Source: Bdellovibrio sp. (GTDB lineage Bacteria > Bdellovibrionota > UBA1018). Taken from it: a stretch of DNA of 5,160 nucleotides. Shown here in pieces: positions 1-5,160 of the stretch; position 1 is the stretch's first letter, and each line of letters begins with the position of its first letter. A program made the position numbers and the translations under genes. The notes under the pieces were generated by a model. That model was given only the letters and a program-made list of their open reading frames with translations. It was not told the origin of the DNA and made no database searches. The stretch covers positions 1 to 5,160 of the forward strand of contig JACRAO010000201.1 of NCBI GenBank assembly GCA_016213345.1, in the 5' to 3' direction.

Positions 1-609
1 GGGTTTGGATCTAATGGCTAAAATTTTTACTCTTGCTTTTAAACCTGTTTTTATTTTTGATAAGTCAAGTTCGTCTACATCACCTTTGATAATCCTGGGT
101 TTCATATCAATCAATCTTATTGGAGCTTTGCTTTGAGGAATTTGAGTTGCCTGGTATAATTCGCCAATTTCCAATTTTAACTCTGAAATCACACCATCAA
201 AAGGAGCTTTAATCATTGTTTTATCAAGATTTGCCTTAGCCACTTCATAATTTCTCTTAGAATCGTCCAAAGCTGCTTGTGAAACTAAGCCAGCCTGAAA
301 AAGTTCTTCGGCACGTTTTAATTCTCTATCTGAGTTTTGGAAAATAATTTTAAAATCGCTGTTTTCTAGTTCTGCCAGTATTTGACTTTTTTTTACATGA
401 TCACCTATTGCGGTATTAATGTGTTCAATCCTTCCCTGTGCACTAAAACCCAACACAGCTTGTTGTACGGCTTCGACAGTGCCGGCACTTGTAGTTGTAA
501 CAGTGGATTCTACAGTAGTACGACTAACTCTAATTGCTTTTAAAGGTAAGAGCTGTGTGCAACTGAAATTAAAAAAAATAATCAAAATCAATAATGGGAG
601 ATGTTTCAT
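1..609 (-). CDS. HlyD/MacA-type periplasmic adaptor (membrane fusion protein), C-terminus outside window
   Basis: Partial gene: 203 codons are readable from the ATG at 609 to the window edge with no stop. It would be the adaptor joining an inner-membrane pump to an outer-membrane channel in tripartite efflux or type I export. Residues 1-17 are a hydrophobic signal segment ending in Cys17 (NFSC), a poor lipobox, so it could be a lipoprotein or an ordinary secreted protein. The first half of the lipoyl domain is at about 48-82 (GRIEHINTAIGDHVKKSQIL). A short helical hairpin follows at about 84-131, then the second lipoyl half with the family motif IKAPFDGVIS at 133-142. A beta-barrel domain starts around 160. 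The hairpin is short, as in adaptors of RND or MacAB-like pumps. The start lies 10 nt after the stop of the tolC-like gene, with AAAAGGAG at 623-630 as ribosome site (13 nt spacing, rather long). The adaptor family is clear; the pump class is not. Confidence 0.88.
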   Translation of the reverse strand, partial: MKHLPLLILIIFFNFSCTQLLPLKAIRVSRTTVESTVTTTSAGTVEAVQQAVLGFSAQGRIEHINTAIGDHVKKSQILAELENSDFKIIFQNSDRELKRAEELFQAGLVSQAALDDSKRNYEVAKANLDKTMIKAPFDGVISELKLEIGELYQATQIPQSKAPIRLIDMKPRIIKGDVDELDLSKIKTGLKARVKILAIRSKP

Positions 610-619
610 GGTTGTATCA

Positions 620-2005
620 CTACTCCTTTTGATCAACAGGCTTGCCTAAATTCCAAGCAAAACGCTTGACTAGCGCTGACAGGTCAATCTTTGTTTTTGC
701 TAAGTTAATTTTTGCGTCTATTAAGTCGGTCTGGCTGTTTAAAAGTTCAAGCATTGTGGCTTTTCCGAGCTGATAGCTTTTAAACGATAGTCTAACAATT
801 TCTTCATTTTGAGAAAGACTAAGTTTTTGTGCTTCAAGTGTTGAGAACAAGGTCTGGATTTGTATTTTTTCATTTTCTACCTCATCCAAAAAACCTAAAA
901 TATCTTTTTGTGTCTTAAATTCGCTGGCTTGATTTGCATGGTACTTTTCAAGATTCGAACTCAAGAGACTGCCACCACTAAAAATCGGAATTGATAACAC
1001 GACAGCCAAGGCATAAGAACGCTGTGAAGACGAAAAAACTTCATTCCATTGCAGGGCTTGCTTATTGATGGAACCTTTTAGTGCAAGCTCTGGCCATTCT
1101 GCAGAAGTTAAAAGCTGATTTTTAATTTGTGAAAGACTATTTTGAATAATAAACCGCTGATATACAGGGCTATGCTCGACGATTTGTTTTTCTAAAACGT
1201 CATTTGAGGCAGTTTGGTAAGGCTGTACGCTGCTGAGTGCTTCTTGTATTTGCGTAAAAGCATCAATGGTTTGAGCGAGTAAAAGTTCTGTAGAAATTTT
1301 TACAGGTAGTCCGGTTTCAAAAAATTCTTTTGATTGCATCCCTGTATATTCTAAAAGTGTGTTCTGAGATGCTAAAATTTCAGATTGATAAGTAAGTTTT
1401 TTAGAATTCAAAGCTACAAGATTGGCCTTTGCTTTGAGTAAGTCAATTTTAGTCCGCTGACCGAGTTCAAATCTCAGTTCAGCTTCTTTTAGGTTTGTTC
1501 TAGCAATCTGGATAGAATTTTCTATCGTTGCTTCTTTATATTTTTGTAAGAGATAATTGCCTAAATAAGCTCTCAATTTCCAATCGATCTCAGATTGAGA
1601 AAGCAAGAGTTGATTTTTTGATAGGTCTTTTTCATTAAGTGCCTCTATGAGCCCAATATGGACTGAACGTCTATAGATCGGAAAAGATATTACAAGCTCC
1701 GCTTTTTTTAGGTCGTATATTTGAGGCGTAATGGTAGCTGCAAGGGCGCCTAAATTGCCACTACTTAAAATAGAAAAATCTTTTCCACGCATTTGAGATA
1801 CTTGCAATGAGGCTTGAGGAAACCAGTGTGTAATGGATGTGTATATTTGTGCTGATTTTTGATTATTTAAGGCTTGAGTACTCTGAAGGTCATATGATTT
1901 TTCTAAAGTTTTTTCTTTGAGGTATGAAAAAATATGGTCAATACTATTTGTTTGTTCACTTGACGCTAGTGAAATACTTGTTAAAAATATTATAATAAGA
2001 ATCAT
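620..2005 (-). CDS. TolC-like outer-membrane efflux protein
   Basis: A 461-residue protein of the outer membrane efflux (OEP/TolC) family, a usual length for it. Such proteins trimerise into a beta-barrel plus periplasmic alpha-tunnel that exports drugs, lipids or proteins. Residues 1-15 are a signal peptide (MILIIIFLTSISLAS) with no Lys or Arg before the hydrophobic core, which is unusual. The two pseudo-repeats of the fold are visible. Helices around 130-220 carry RFELGQRTKIDLLKAKANL at 178-196, and helices around 375-450 carry the equivalent SYQLGKATMLELLNSQ at 410-425. The second barrel strand region is VLSIPIFSGGSLL at 336-348. No cysteine follows the signal, so it is not an obvious lipoprotein. 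The ATG at 2005 is chosen because the frame upstream meets a TGA with no other start between. No Shine-Dalgarno sequence is seen. It is followed closely by the adaptor gene, which fits a shared export system of unknown substrate. Confidence 0.92.
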   Translation of the reverse strand: MILIIIFLTSISLASSEQTNSIDHIFSYLKEKTLEKSYDLQSTQALNNQKSAQIYTSITHWFPQASLQVSQMRGKDFSILSSGNLGALAATITPQIYDLKKAELVISFPIYRRSVHIGLIEALNEKDLSKNQLLLSQSEIDWKLRAYLGNYLLQKYKEATIENSIQIARTNLKEAELRFELGQRTKIDLLKAKANLVALNSKKLTYQSEILASQNTLLEYTGMQSKEFFETGLPVKISTELLLAQTIDAFTQIQEALSSVQPYQTASNDVLEKQIVEHSPVYQRFIIQNSLSQIKNQLLTSAEWPELALKGSINKQALQWNEVFSSSQRSYALAVVLSIPIFSGGSLLSSNLEKYHANQASEFKTQKDILGFLDEVENEKIQIQTLFSTLEAQKLSLSQNEEIVRLSFKSYQLGKATMLELLNSQTDLIDAKINLAKTKIDLSALVKRFAWNLGKPVDQKE

Positions 2006-2070
2006 AATTTTATCAGCAAACTGAACAAATCACAGTCAACAGTTTACAGTTTACAGTTTACAGTTTACAG
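2006..2070 (-). promoter_or_regulatory. Short intergenic stretch upstream of the tolC-like gene, possible weak promoter
   Basis: This is the only real gap in the gene run (65 nt). On the minus strand it has a TTGACT hexamer at 2034-2039 (5 of 6 to the sigma70 -35 consensus). GATAAA at 2009-2014 (4 of 6 to -10) follows after a 19-nt spacer. If used, transcription would start almost on the ATG at 2005 and give a leaderless or nearly leaderless message, which would fit the missing ribosome site. The spacing is suboptimal and the match may be chance. No terminator-like hairpin with a T-run is present, so read-through from pgeF is also possible. Confidence 0.25.
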
Positions 2071-2072
2071 TT
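2039..2072. repeat. 7-bp tandem repeat (ACAGTTT), about 4.9 copies
   Basis: Four perfect copies of ACAGTTT on the plus strand (AAACTGT on the minus strand) at 2039-2066 are followed by six further matching bases, 34 bp in all. The array begins within the stop codon of pgeF (TAA, 2071-2073) and lies 34-67 bp upstream of the tolC-like ATG, next to the TTGACT hexamer. Because it lies after the pgeF stop, copy-number change would not alter the PgeF protein. It would change the distance between the two genes and the sequence upstream of any promoter there. Confidence 0.93.
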
Positions 2073-2733
2073 ACTGCTCAGTCTGTTCAATCATAATACA
2101 TGAATATTGTCTTTTCCCTTTATCTCCCTTTCTATAACTAAAAAATGAATTTGTACAGCGCGTACAGCAGCGTAAAATCTCTATTTCTTCGATACCACCC
2201 TGCTTGAGTTCACAGAAATTAATATAAGGCAGATCCAAGTGGTTTTCTTTCTTGGTTAAAGCAGGAGAGACAAGAGAATTTTTAGCAAACGTCTTTTCAA
2301 ATTCGTCATACAAATCTTTGCTGACTTCGTAACAGCATGGACCAATCGCTGGACCCAAAACAGCAATCCAATCTTGAGGTTTTTCTCCTTGTTGTTTTAA
2401 AAACTCAAGAAACCGAAATACTATTTTAGATTTCGTGCCACGCCAACCAGCGTGAAGGGCAGCTACTTTATCACCTATTTTATTAGCAAGCAGTATGGGA
2501 ACACAATCTGCTGTTACTATGGCAAGTGGAGTTGCTTTTTGTGAAGTATAAAGCCCGTCCACCTCGCCACAGCTTTGGTTGGGTTTATGGACAACTGTAA
2601 TGTCTGTGCTGTGCGTTTGTTTCCACTTGGGCATTAGATGCCATAAACTTTTGAAATTCTTTGGAATGGGGTCATCTTTAGTGCCAAAGCTGTGTTTGAT
2701 ATTTTTAATTTGGTTTAGTAGTTTGCTATGCAT
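2071..2733 (-). CDS. pgeF: Peptidoglycan editing factor PgeF (YfiH/YlmD, laccase-domain family)
   Basis: A 220-residue cytosolic protein of the DUF152/YfiH family, slightly shorter than E. coli YfiH. Family members are linked to removing wrongly incorporated L-serine from cell-wall precursors (PgeF). Relatives have zinc-dependent purine nucleoside phosphorylase/deaminase activity; the older multicopper laccase label is doubtful. The three zinc ligands are identifiable: His41 (QTHS, matching QVHG), Cys77 (TADCVPIL) and His94 (HAGWRG). The 36- and 17-residue spacings equal those of E. coli YfiH as I recall them (H71, C107, H124). Other signatures are EVDGLYT at 57-63, GPAIGPCCYEV at 127-137 and a C-terminal CCTRCTNSFFSYRKGDKGKR at 189-208, which ends the family's last conserved block. 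The ATG lies inside the end of rluD (8-nt overlap), with GGTGG at 2744-2748 as ribosome site 10 nt upstream. Pairing with rluD also occurs in enterobacteria. Confidence 0.93.
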   Translation of the reverse strand: MHSKLLNQIKNIKHSFGTKDDPIPKNFKSLWHLMPKWKQTHSTDITVVHKPNQSCGEVDGLYTSQKATPLAIVTADCVPILLANKIGDKVAALHAGWRGTKSKIVFRFLEFLKQQGEKPQDWIAVLGPAIGPCCYEVSKDLYDEFEKTFAKNSLVSPALTKKENHLDLPYINFCELKQGGIEEIEILRCCTRCTNSFFSYRKGDKGKRQYSCIMIEQTEQ

Positions 2734-3760
2734 TATATACTTTCCACCGTTGTAATGCTTTTAGCAGATTACTAAATTCTTGTGGAGGGTTTGCGACAAA
2801 TTTCATGTCAACGCCTGTAATGGGATGCTGAAAACAAAGCTCTTGTGCATGCAAGGCCTGTCCCGGGAGTGCCTTTACAAGATCTTTAATCACATCAGGC
2901 AATGAAATCCACTTGTTTTGTTTCTGAGTCGGCACTCCGTAAACAGGATCACCTAAAATAGAATGCCCTGCACCAGTTAGCTGTACTCTTATTTGATGCT
3001 GCCTACCAGTTTCTATTCTGACTTTTAAAAGCGCAGCAAATGGGGATTTTTCTAGCCAATATTCTTCTGATTTCTCAATAAATGAAATCGCCTTTCTACC
3101 CCGTTTGATATGAATAATCATCTTTTTTCTATCCAGTGGATTTCGACCAATCAAGCTCTCTAGTTTAAATGACATGAGTTTAGGCGATCCGTAACACAGT
3201 GCTAGGTAAGTTTTTAGAACCCTTCGCTCCGAAAATGCTTCAATAAGTTTCTGGTGTGCTAGATTCGTTTTTGCTGCCACTAAAGCACCCGAAGTGAATT
3301 TGTCTAAACGATGAACTATGCCAGGGCGCAGTTTCCCTCCAATGTCACTTAGATCCTTTATATGAAAAAGAAGTGCATGAACCAAAGTGTTCTCTTTTTG
3401 TGTAGGTGCTGGATGAACGGTGAGGCCAGGAGGCTTATTGACTACAAGAAGATGAGCGTCTTCGTATATAATTTCTAGTGGAATGTGAGTAGGTATCAAA
3501 TTAAGCTCTTCTGGCTCTGGAAACTCAATTTGGATCCACTGACCTTGAATGAGTTTTGAATTCGTTTTAATCTGCTGTTTATTAACTATAACGTTGCCAC
3601 TTTGAATTAGTTTTTGTATTAGATTTCTAGAAAAAACAAAGTTAGCCTTTTTATTGATCCAGCTTCCTAAGTTATTTTTCAATGCACTACATATGAGCAA
3701 ATCTGCCCGTCTTGAAACATGAATCGAAACTTGCCATTTCCATATAGTTCTTATTCTCAT
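2726..3760 (-). CDS. rluD: RluD/RluA-family 23S rRNA pseudouridine synthase
   Basis: A 344-residue cytosolic enzyme that isomerises uridine to pseudouridine in RNA; by family and by its pgeF neighbour, probably in 23S rRNA helix 69 (RluD role). Residues about 17-80 form an S4-like RNA-binding domain (SRNLIQKLIQSGNVIVN at 44-60). It is stretched near its start by an extra segment (NNLGSWINKKANFVF). The catalytic domain begins around 94 with IIYEDAHLLVVNKPPGLTVH at 97-116. It contains RPGIVHRLDKFTSGALVAAK at 145-164 with catalytic Asp153, ETGRQHQIRVQLT at 250-262, GDPVYG at 270-275 and ALHAQELCFQHP at 302-313. Phe155 replaces the acidic residue usual in HRLDK(D/E)(T/S)G. The ATG overlaps, as ATGA, the second TGA of the upstream J-HTH frame. 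No strong ribosome site is seen, so translational coupling is likely. The family is certain; RluD rather than RluC or a sibling is inferred from context. Confidence 0.9.
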   Translation of the reverse strand: MRIRTIWKWQVSIHVSRRADLLICSALKNNLGSWINKKANFVFSRNLIQKLIQSGNVIVNKQQIKTNSKLIQGQWIQIEFPEPEELNLIPTHIPLEIIYEDAHLLVVNKPPGLTVHPAPTQKENTLVHALLFHIKDLSDIGGKLRPGIVHRLDKFTSGALVAAKTNLAHQKLIEAFSERRVLKTYLALCYGSPKLMSFKLESLIGRNPLDRKKMIIHIKRGRKAISFIEKSEEYWLEKSPFAALLKVRIETGRQHQIRVQLTGAGHSILGDPVYGVPTQKQNKWISLPDVIKDLVKALPGQALHAQELCFQHPITGVDMKFVANPPQEFSNLLKALQRWKVYNA

Positions 3761-3864
3761 GACTTAGCTTGTCGTTTTTCGTATTCTATCTTATATCGTT
3801 CTAAATAAATAGGCACGCTTTTATCGTCTGTTAATTTTAATATTTTAGAGATTTGAATTATAAA
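3757..3864 (-). pseudogene. In-frame 3' continuation of the J-HTH gene beyond its TGA codon
   Basis: Directly after the TGA at 3865-3867 the same frame stays open for 35 codons and ends at TGA 3757-3759. The continuation starts FIIQISKILKLTDD and ends EYEKRQAKS. Joined as VFLR-x-FIIQISKILKL it completes the last helices of a RodZ-type HTH domain, whose typical form is VFVRGFIxxYAKxLxL. The TGA therefore sits at the conserved glycine and is one base from GGA. The end overlaps the rluD start as ATGA, matching the tight packing of the neighbouring genes and filling the 104-nt gap that would otherwise precede rluD. This is either the tail of a gene with a nonsense mutation or base-call error, or a read-through extension. 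No further lesion is seen in it. Confidence 0.72.
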
Positions 3865-3867
3865 TCA
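3865..3867 (-). other. TGA codon at a conserved glycine position of the HTH domain
   Basis: This TGA closes the standard-code frame of the J-HTH gene as ...GTT TTT CTA AGA TGA TTT ATA.... The flanking residues FLR and FII fit the R-G-F/Y core of the HTH_25 family, so the codon stands where Gly is expected. No GC-rich hairpin is seen just downstream that would suggest selenocysteine insertion. Confidence 0.75.
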
Positions 3868-4461
3868 TCTTAGAAAAACCGGAGCAGGCAAAATATTAAA
3901 ATTATTTTCTTCGATAGCAACAAGATACTTTTTACTGATTTTTGTTTTGTTACTGAGCTCTTCGATAGAAAGATTTTTTAGCTCTCTTATTTTTTTAAAA
4001 AAAGCACCCTGCCACTGTGTTTCAGATTGAATTTCTTGTTCCATCTGTTCAATTGGCTGTTCAATTGGCTGTTCAATTGGCTGTTCAATTGGCTGCTTAA
4101 TTGGTTGCTTAATTGGATTTGGAGCTTTGTGTAATTGGCTTTCATATATTATTTCTTTTTTTAAAACAGGTGGTAGCAGTGGTGGCTGTGGAATAAAAGA
4201 AACCACGTTTTCATGTACATTCAAGTTGTGATTTAGATCATACTCTTTTCTCTTTTCTGGCTGTGAAAGAAGTTCATAAGCTTCTTCTATTTTTTTTAAT
4301 ACATTTTCTGTTTCAGAAGCTTCGAGCAAGGCATAAGACGCCAAACTTTCTTGATGATATGCGGTTTTTAATCGTAAATATGTAGCTCTGATTTCGTGGT
4401 GTGAAGCAGTTGGTGATATTTCTAAAATATCATAATATGTTTTGTCGTTATCAAAAGCCAT
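3865..4461 (-). CDS. Fused degenerate J-domain / RodZ-type HTH protein, ending at a TGA within the HTH domain
   Basis: A 198-codon frame from the ATG at 4461. Residues 6-77 resemble a DnaJ J domain (TYYDILEISPTASHHEIRAT at 8-27, KIEEAYELLSQPEKRKEYDL at 57-76). The Hsp70-stimulating HPD loop reads His36-Gln-Glu and is followed by an unusual loop, so classical co-chaperone activity is doubtful. Residues 85-148 are a low-complexity linker with PPLLPP and six PI(K/E)Q tetrapeptides at 116-139. From about 152 there is a HTH_25-type domain (GAFFKKIRELKNLSIEELSN at 152-171, then TKISKKYLVAIEENNFNILP) of the kind found in RodZ. It stops at LPAPVFLR, one residue before the conserved glycine. No membrane segment is visible even with the downstream extension, unlike RodZ, so the product should be cytosolic. 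The ATG is 2 nt after the ATPase stop. A GTG at 4479 overlapping that stop is an alternative start, but the J domain aligns better with the ATG. The function is unknown; the pairing suggests a partner of the ATPase. Confidence 0.82.
   Translation of the reverse strand: MAFDNDKTYYDILEISPTASHHEIRATYLRLKTAYHQESLASYALLEASETENVLKKIEEAYELLSQPEKRKEYDLNHNLNVHENVVSFIPQPPLLPPVLKKEIIYESQLHKAPNPIKQPIKQPIEQPIEQPIEQPIEQMEQEIQSETQWQGAFFKKIRELKNLSIEELSNKTKISKKYLVAIEENNFNILPAPVFLR
4045..4116. repeat. 12-bp tandem repeat inside the J-HTH gene, six copies
   Basis: Plus-strand unit CTGTTCAATTGG. Four identical copies occupy 4045-4092, followed by two diverged copies with C-to-T changes (CTGCTTAATTGG and TTGCTTAATTGG) at 4093-4116. 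On the coding strand these encode PIKQ twice, then PIEQ four times (residues 116-139), in the linker between the J domain and the HTH domain. The 12-bp period keeps the frame, so copy-number change would only lengthen or shorten the linker. The perfect copies form the 3' half on the coding strand, which suggests recent expansion at that end. Confidence 0.96.
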
Positions 4462-4463
4462 AA

Positions 4464-5160
4464 CTATGTAAGTGAACACCGTATGTTGCTTGATTTACTG
4501 AGTGCATTATAAGCTATTTTTTGTAAATCTTCTGAAAATTTTGCATTCGGAAATTCTAGCAATACAGGTCGTCTTTTTCTAATCGAATGCCACACGTATG
4601 GATCATAAGTAAGGGGTCCGACATATTCTAGTTCTACGTCAAAATATTTTTTACACACCGTTTTTACTGAATGTCCAAGATCTATATCAGATTGAGTACG
4701 GGTTTGATTTACAATAAGTTTGGGTAAAAATTTGGCAATATCTTCTCCCAGGAGTTTAGCAAGTATGCTGCTTTTTTTATAAGTTTCTCTAAACAGATCG
4801 GCAGGTGTAAGAATACCTTCTTTATTTTTTGGATCCATTACGATCTCTATAAATGGATGTATTTGCTCAAAAACAGGGTTTAACTTAAGACGACGATAAT
4901 ACACGCATTTCAAAAATCTATAAGCATTTTCAATTGACGTAGGCTCTGGCAATAACACAACAAAACCAACATCGCTCATAGCAAAGAAATCTATTGTATT
5001 TAGATTTGTTCCTGCACCCAAATCAAAGATGAGATAATCCGCGTTGAGTTCCCACATGTTTTCTAAAAGACGCAATTTTTCAGTTTGTGACAGATTAACA
5101 ACATCGAGAGAGTCTTGAGCACCGCTCAAAAGTTCGACATTTGGAATGTTTGTATGAGAA
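4464..5160 (-). CDS. MinD/ParA/FlhG-like P-loop ATPase, N-terminus outside window
   Basis: Partial gene: 231 codons are read from the window edge to TAG at 4464-4466. The first readable residues are SHTNIPNVELLSGAQDSLDV, so the TTG at 5129 is internal and not a start. The protein resembles the SIMIBI-class MinD/ParA/FlhG ATPases, which position cell machinery or segregate DNA by ATP-dependent dimerisation on membrane or nucleoid. The Walker A motif lies upstream of the window. The Walker B/switch region is visible as ADYLIFDLGAGTN (numbering unknown), followed by a conserved block with PEPTSIENAYRFLKCVYYRR and, later, LIVNQTRTQSDIDLGHSV. That form is what I recall from deltaproteobacterial MinD-like proteins adjacent to J-HTH genes. 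The C-terminus (NALSKSSNIRCSLT) has no obvious amphipathic MinD membrane helix. It is followed at 2 nt by the J-HTH start, so the two are probably co-translated. Target process (flagellum number, polarity or partitioning) is not determined. Confidence 0.87.
   Translation of the reverse strand, partial: SHTNIPNVELLSGAQDSLDVVNLSQTEKLRLLENMWELNADYLIFDLGAGTNLNTIDFFAMSDVGFVVLLPEPTSIENAYRFLKCVYYRRLKLNPVFEQIHPFIEIVMDPKNKEGILTPADLFRETYKKSSILAKLLGEDIAKFLPKLIVNQTRTQSDIDLGHSVKTVCKKYFDVELEYVGPLTYDPYVWHSIRKRRPVLLEFPNAKFSEDLQKIAYNALSKSSNIRCSLT

Noticed and set aside
419..649. 76-codon plus-strand frame
   Set aside because: It lies opposite the well-supported adaptor start and the tolC-like 3' end, has no recognisable domain and no ribosome site; an antisense shadow.
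2019..2046. Inverted pair AAACTG...CAGTTT as operator or terminator
   Set aside because: Arms of only 6 bp with a 16-nt loop, one arm being part of the tandem repeat, and no T-run; likely chance.
3757..3867. UGA decoded as glycine throughout the genome (code 25)
   Set aside because: All other Gly codons in the window are GGN and no other gene needs recoding; a TolC-type outer-membrane system also does not fit the lineages using that code.
3820..3867. Selenocysteine insertion at the TGA
   Set aside because: The position is a conserved Gly rather than Cys, and the AT-rich downstream bases show no SECIS-like hairpin.
4045..4116. CRISPR-like array
   Set aside because: Units are contiguous 12-mers without spacers and lie in frame inside a coding sequence.
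4477..4479. GTG as start of the J-HTH gene
   Set aside because: It adds six residues (VFTYIV) before the J domain and overlaps the ATPase stop; the ATG at 4461 fits the domain start better, though GTG is not excluded.
5127..5129. TTG as start of the ATPase gene
   Set aside because: The frame stays open upstream to the window edge with family-like residues (IPNVELLSGA), so TTG is an internal Leu codon.

Overview
The window is AT-rich and gene-dense, and every gene lies on the minus strand, so transcription runs from position 5160 towards position 1. It reads as part of a Gram-negative chromosome: it has a TolC-type outer-membrane channel, a periplasmic adaptor and a peptidoglycan editing factor. 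A MinD/ParA-like ATPase followed by a fused J-domain/RodZ-type HTH protein, then an RluD-type pseudouridine synthase and pgeF, is an order I associate with Bdellovibrionota or other former deltaproteobacteria. That lineage call is inference from gene order and low GC, not from a search.

Layout in transcription order. (1) 5160-4464: C-terminal part of a MinD/FlhG-like P-loop ATPase whose start lies outside the window. (2) 4461-3865: J-domain plus HTH protein starting 2 nt after the ATPase stop. Its frame is closed by a TGA where family members carry a conserved glycine, and the same frame continues for 35 more homologous-looking codons to a second TGA that overlaps the next start as ATGA. (3) 3760-2726: RluD-family 23S rRNA pseudouridine synthase. 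(4) 2733-2071: PgeF (YfiH/YlmD family), overlapping rluD by 8 nt. (5) 2072-2006: a short intergenic stretch holding a 7-bp tandem repeat. (6) 2005-620: TolC-like outer-membrane efflux protein. (7) 609-1: HlyD/MacA-type adaptor, truncated by the window edge.

Two functional blocks share the strand. The upstream block (ATPase, J-HTH, rluD, pgeF) is translationally packed, with overlaps or gaps of a few bases, and combines a positioning or regulatory pair with rRNA modification and cell-wall quality control. The downstream block (channel and adaptor) is two thirds of a tripartite export system. Its inner-membrane pump would be expected just beyond position 1.

The points most worth a second look are the in-frame TGA in the J-HTH gene, the degenerate HPD motif of its J domain, and two tandem repeats: 12 bp inside the J-HTH gene and 7 bp between pgeF and the tolC-like gene. 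I see no RNA genes, insertion sequences, CRISPR arrays or convincing intrinsic terminators. Apart from the single TGA, all visible glycines use GGN codons, which argues for the standard genetic code.
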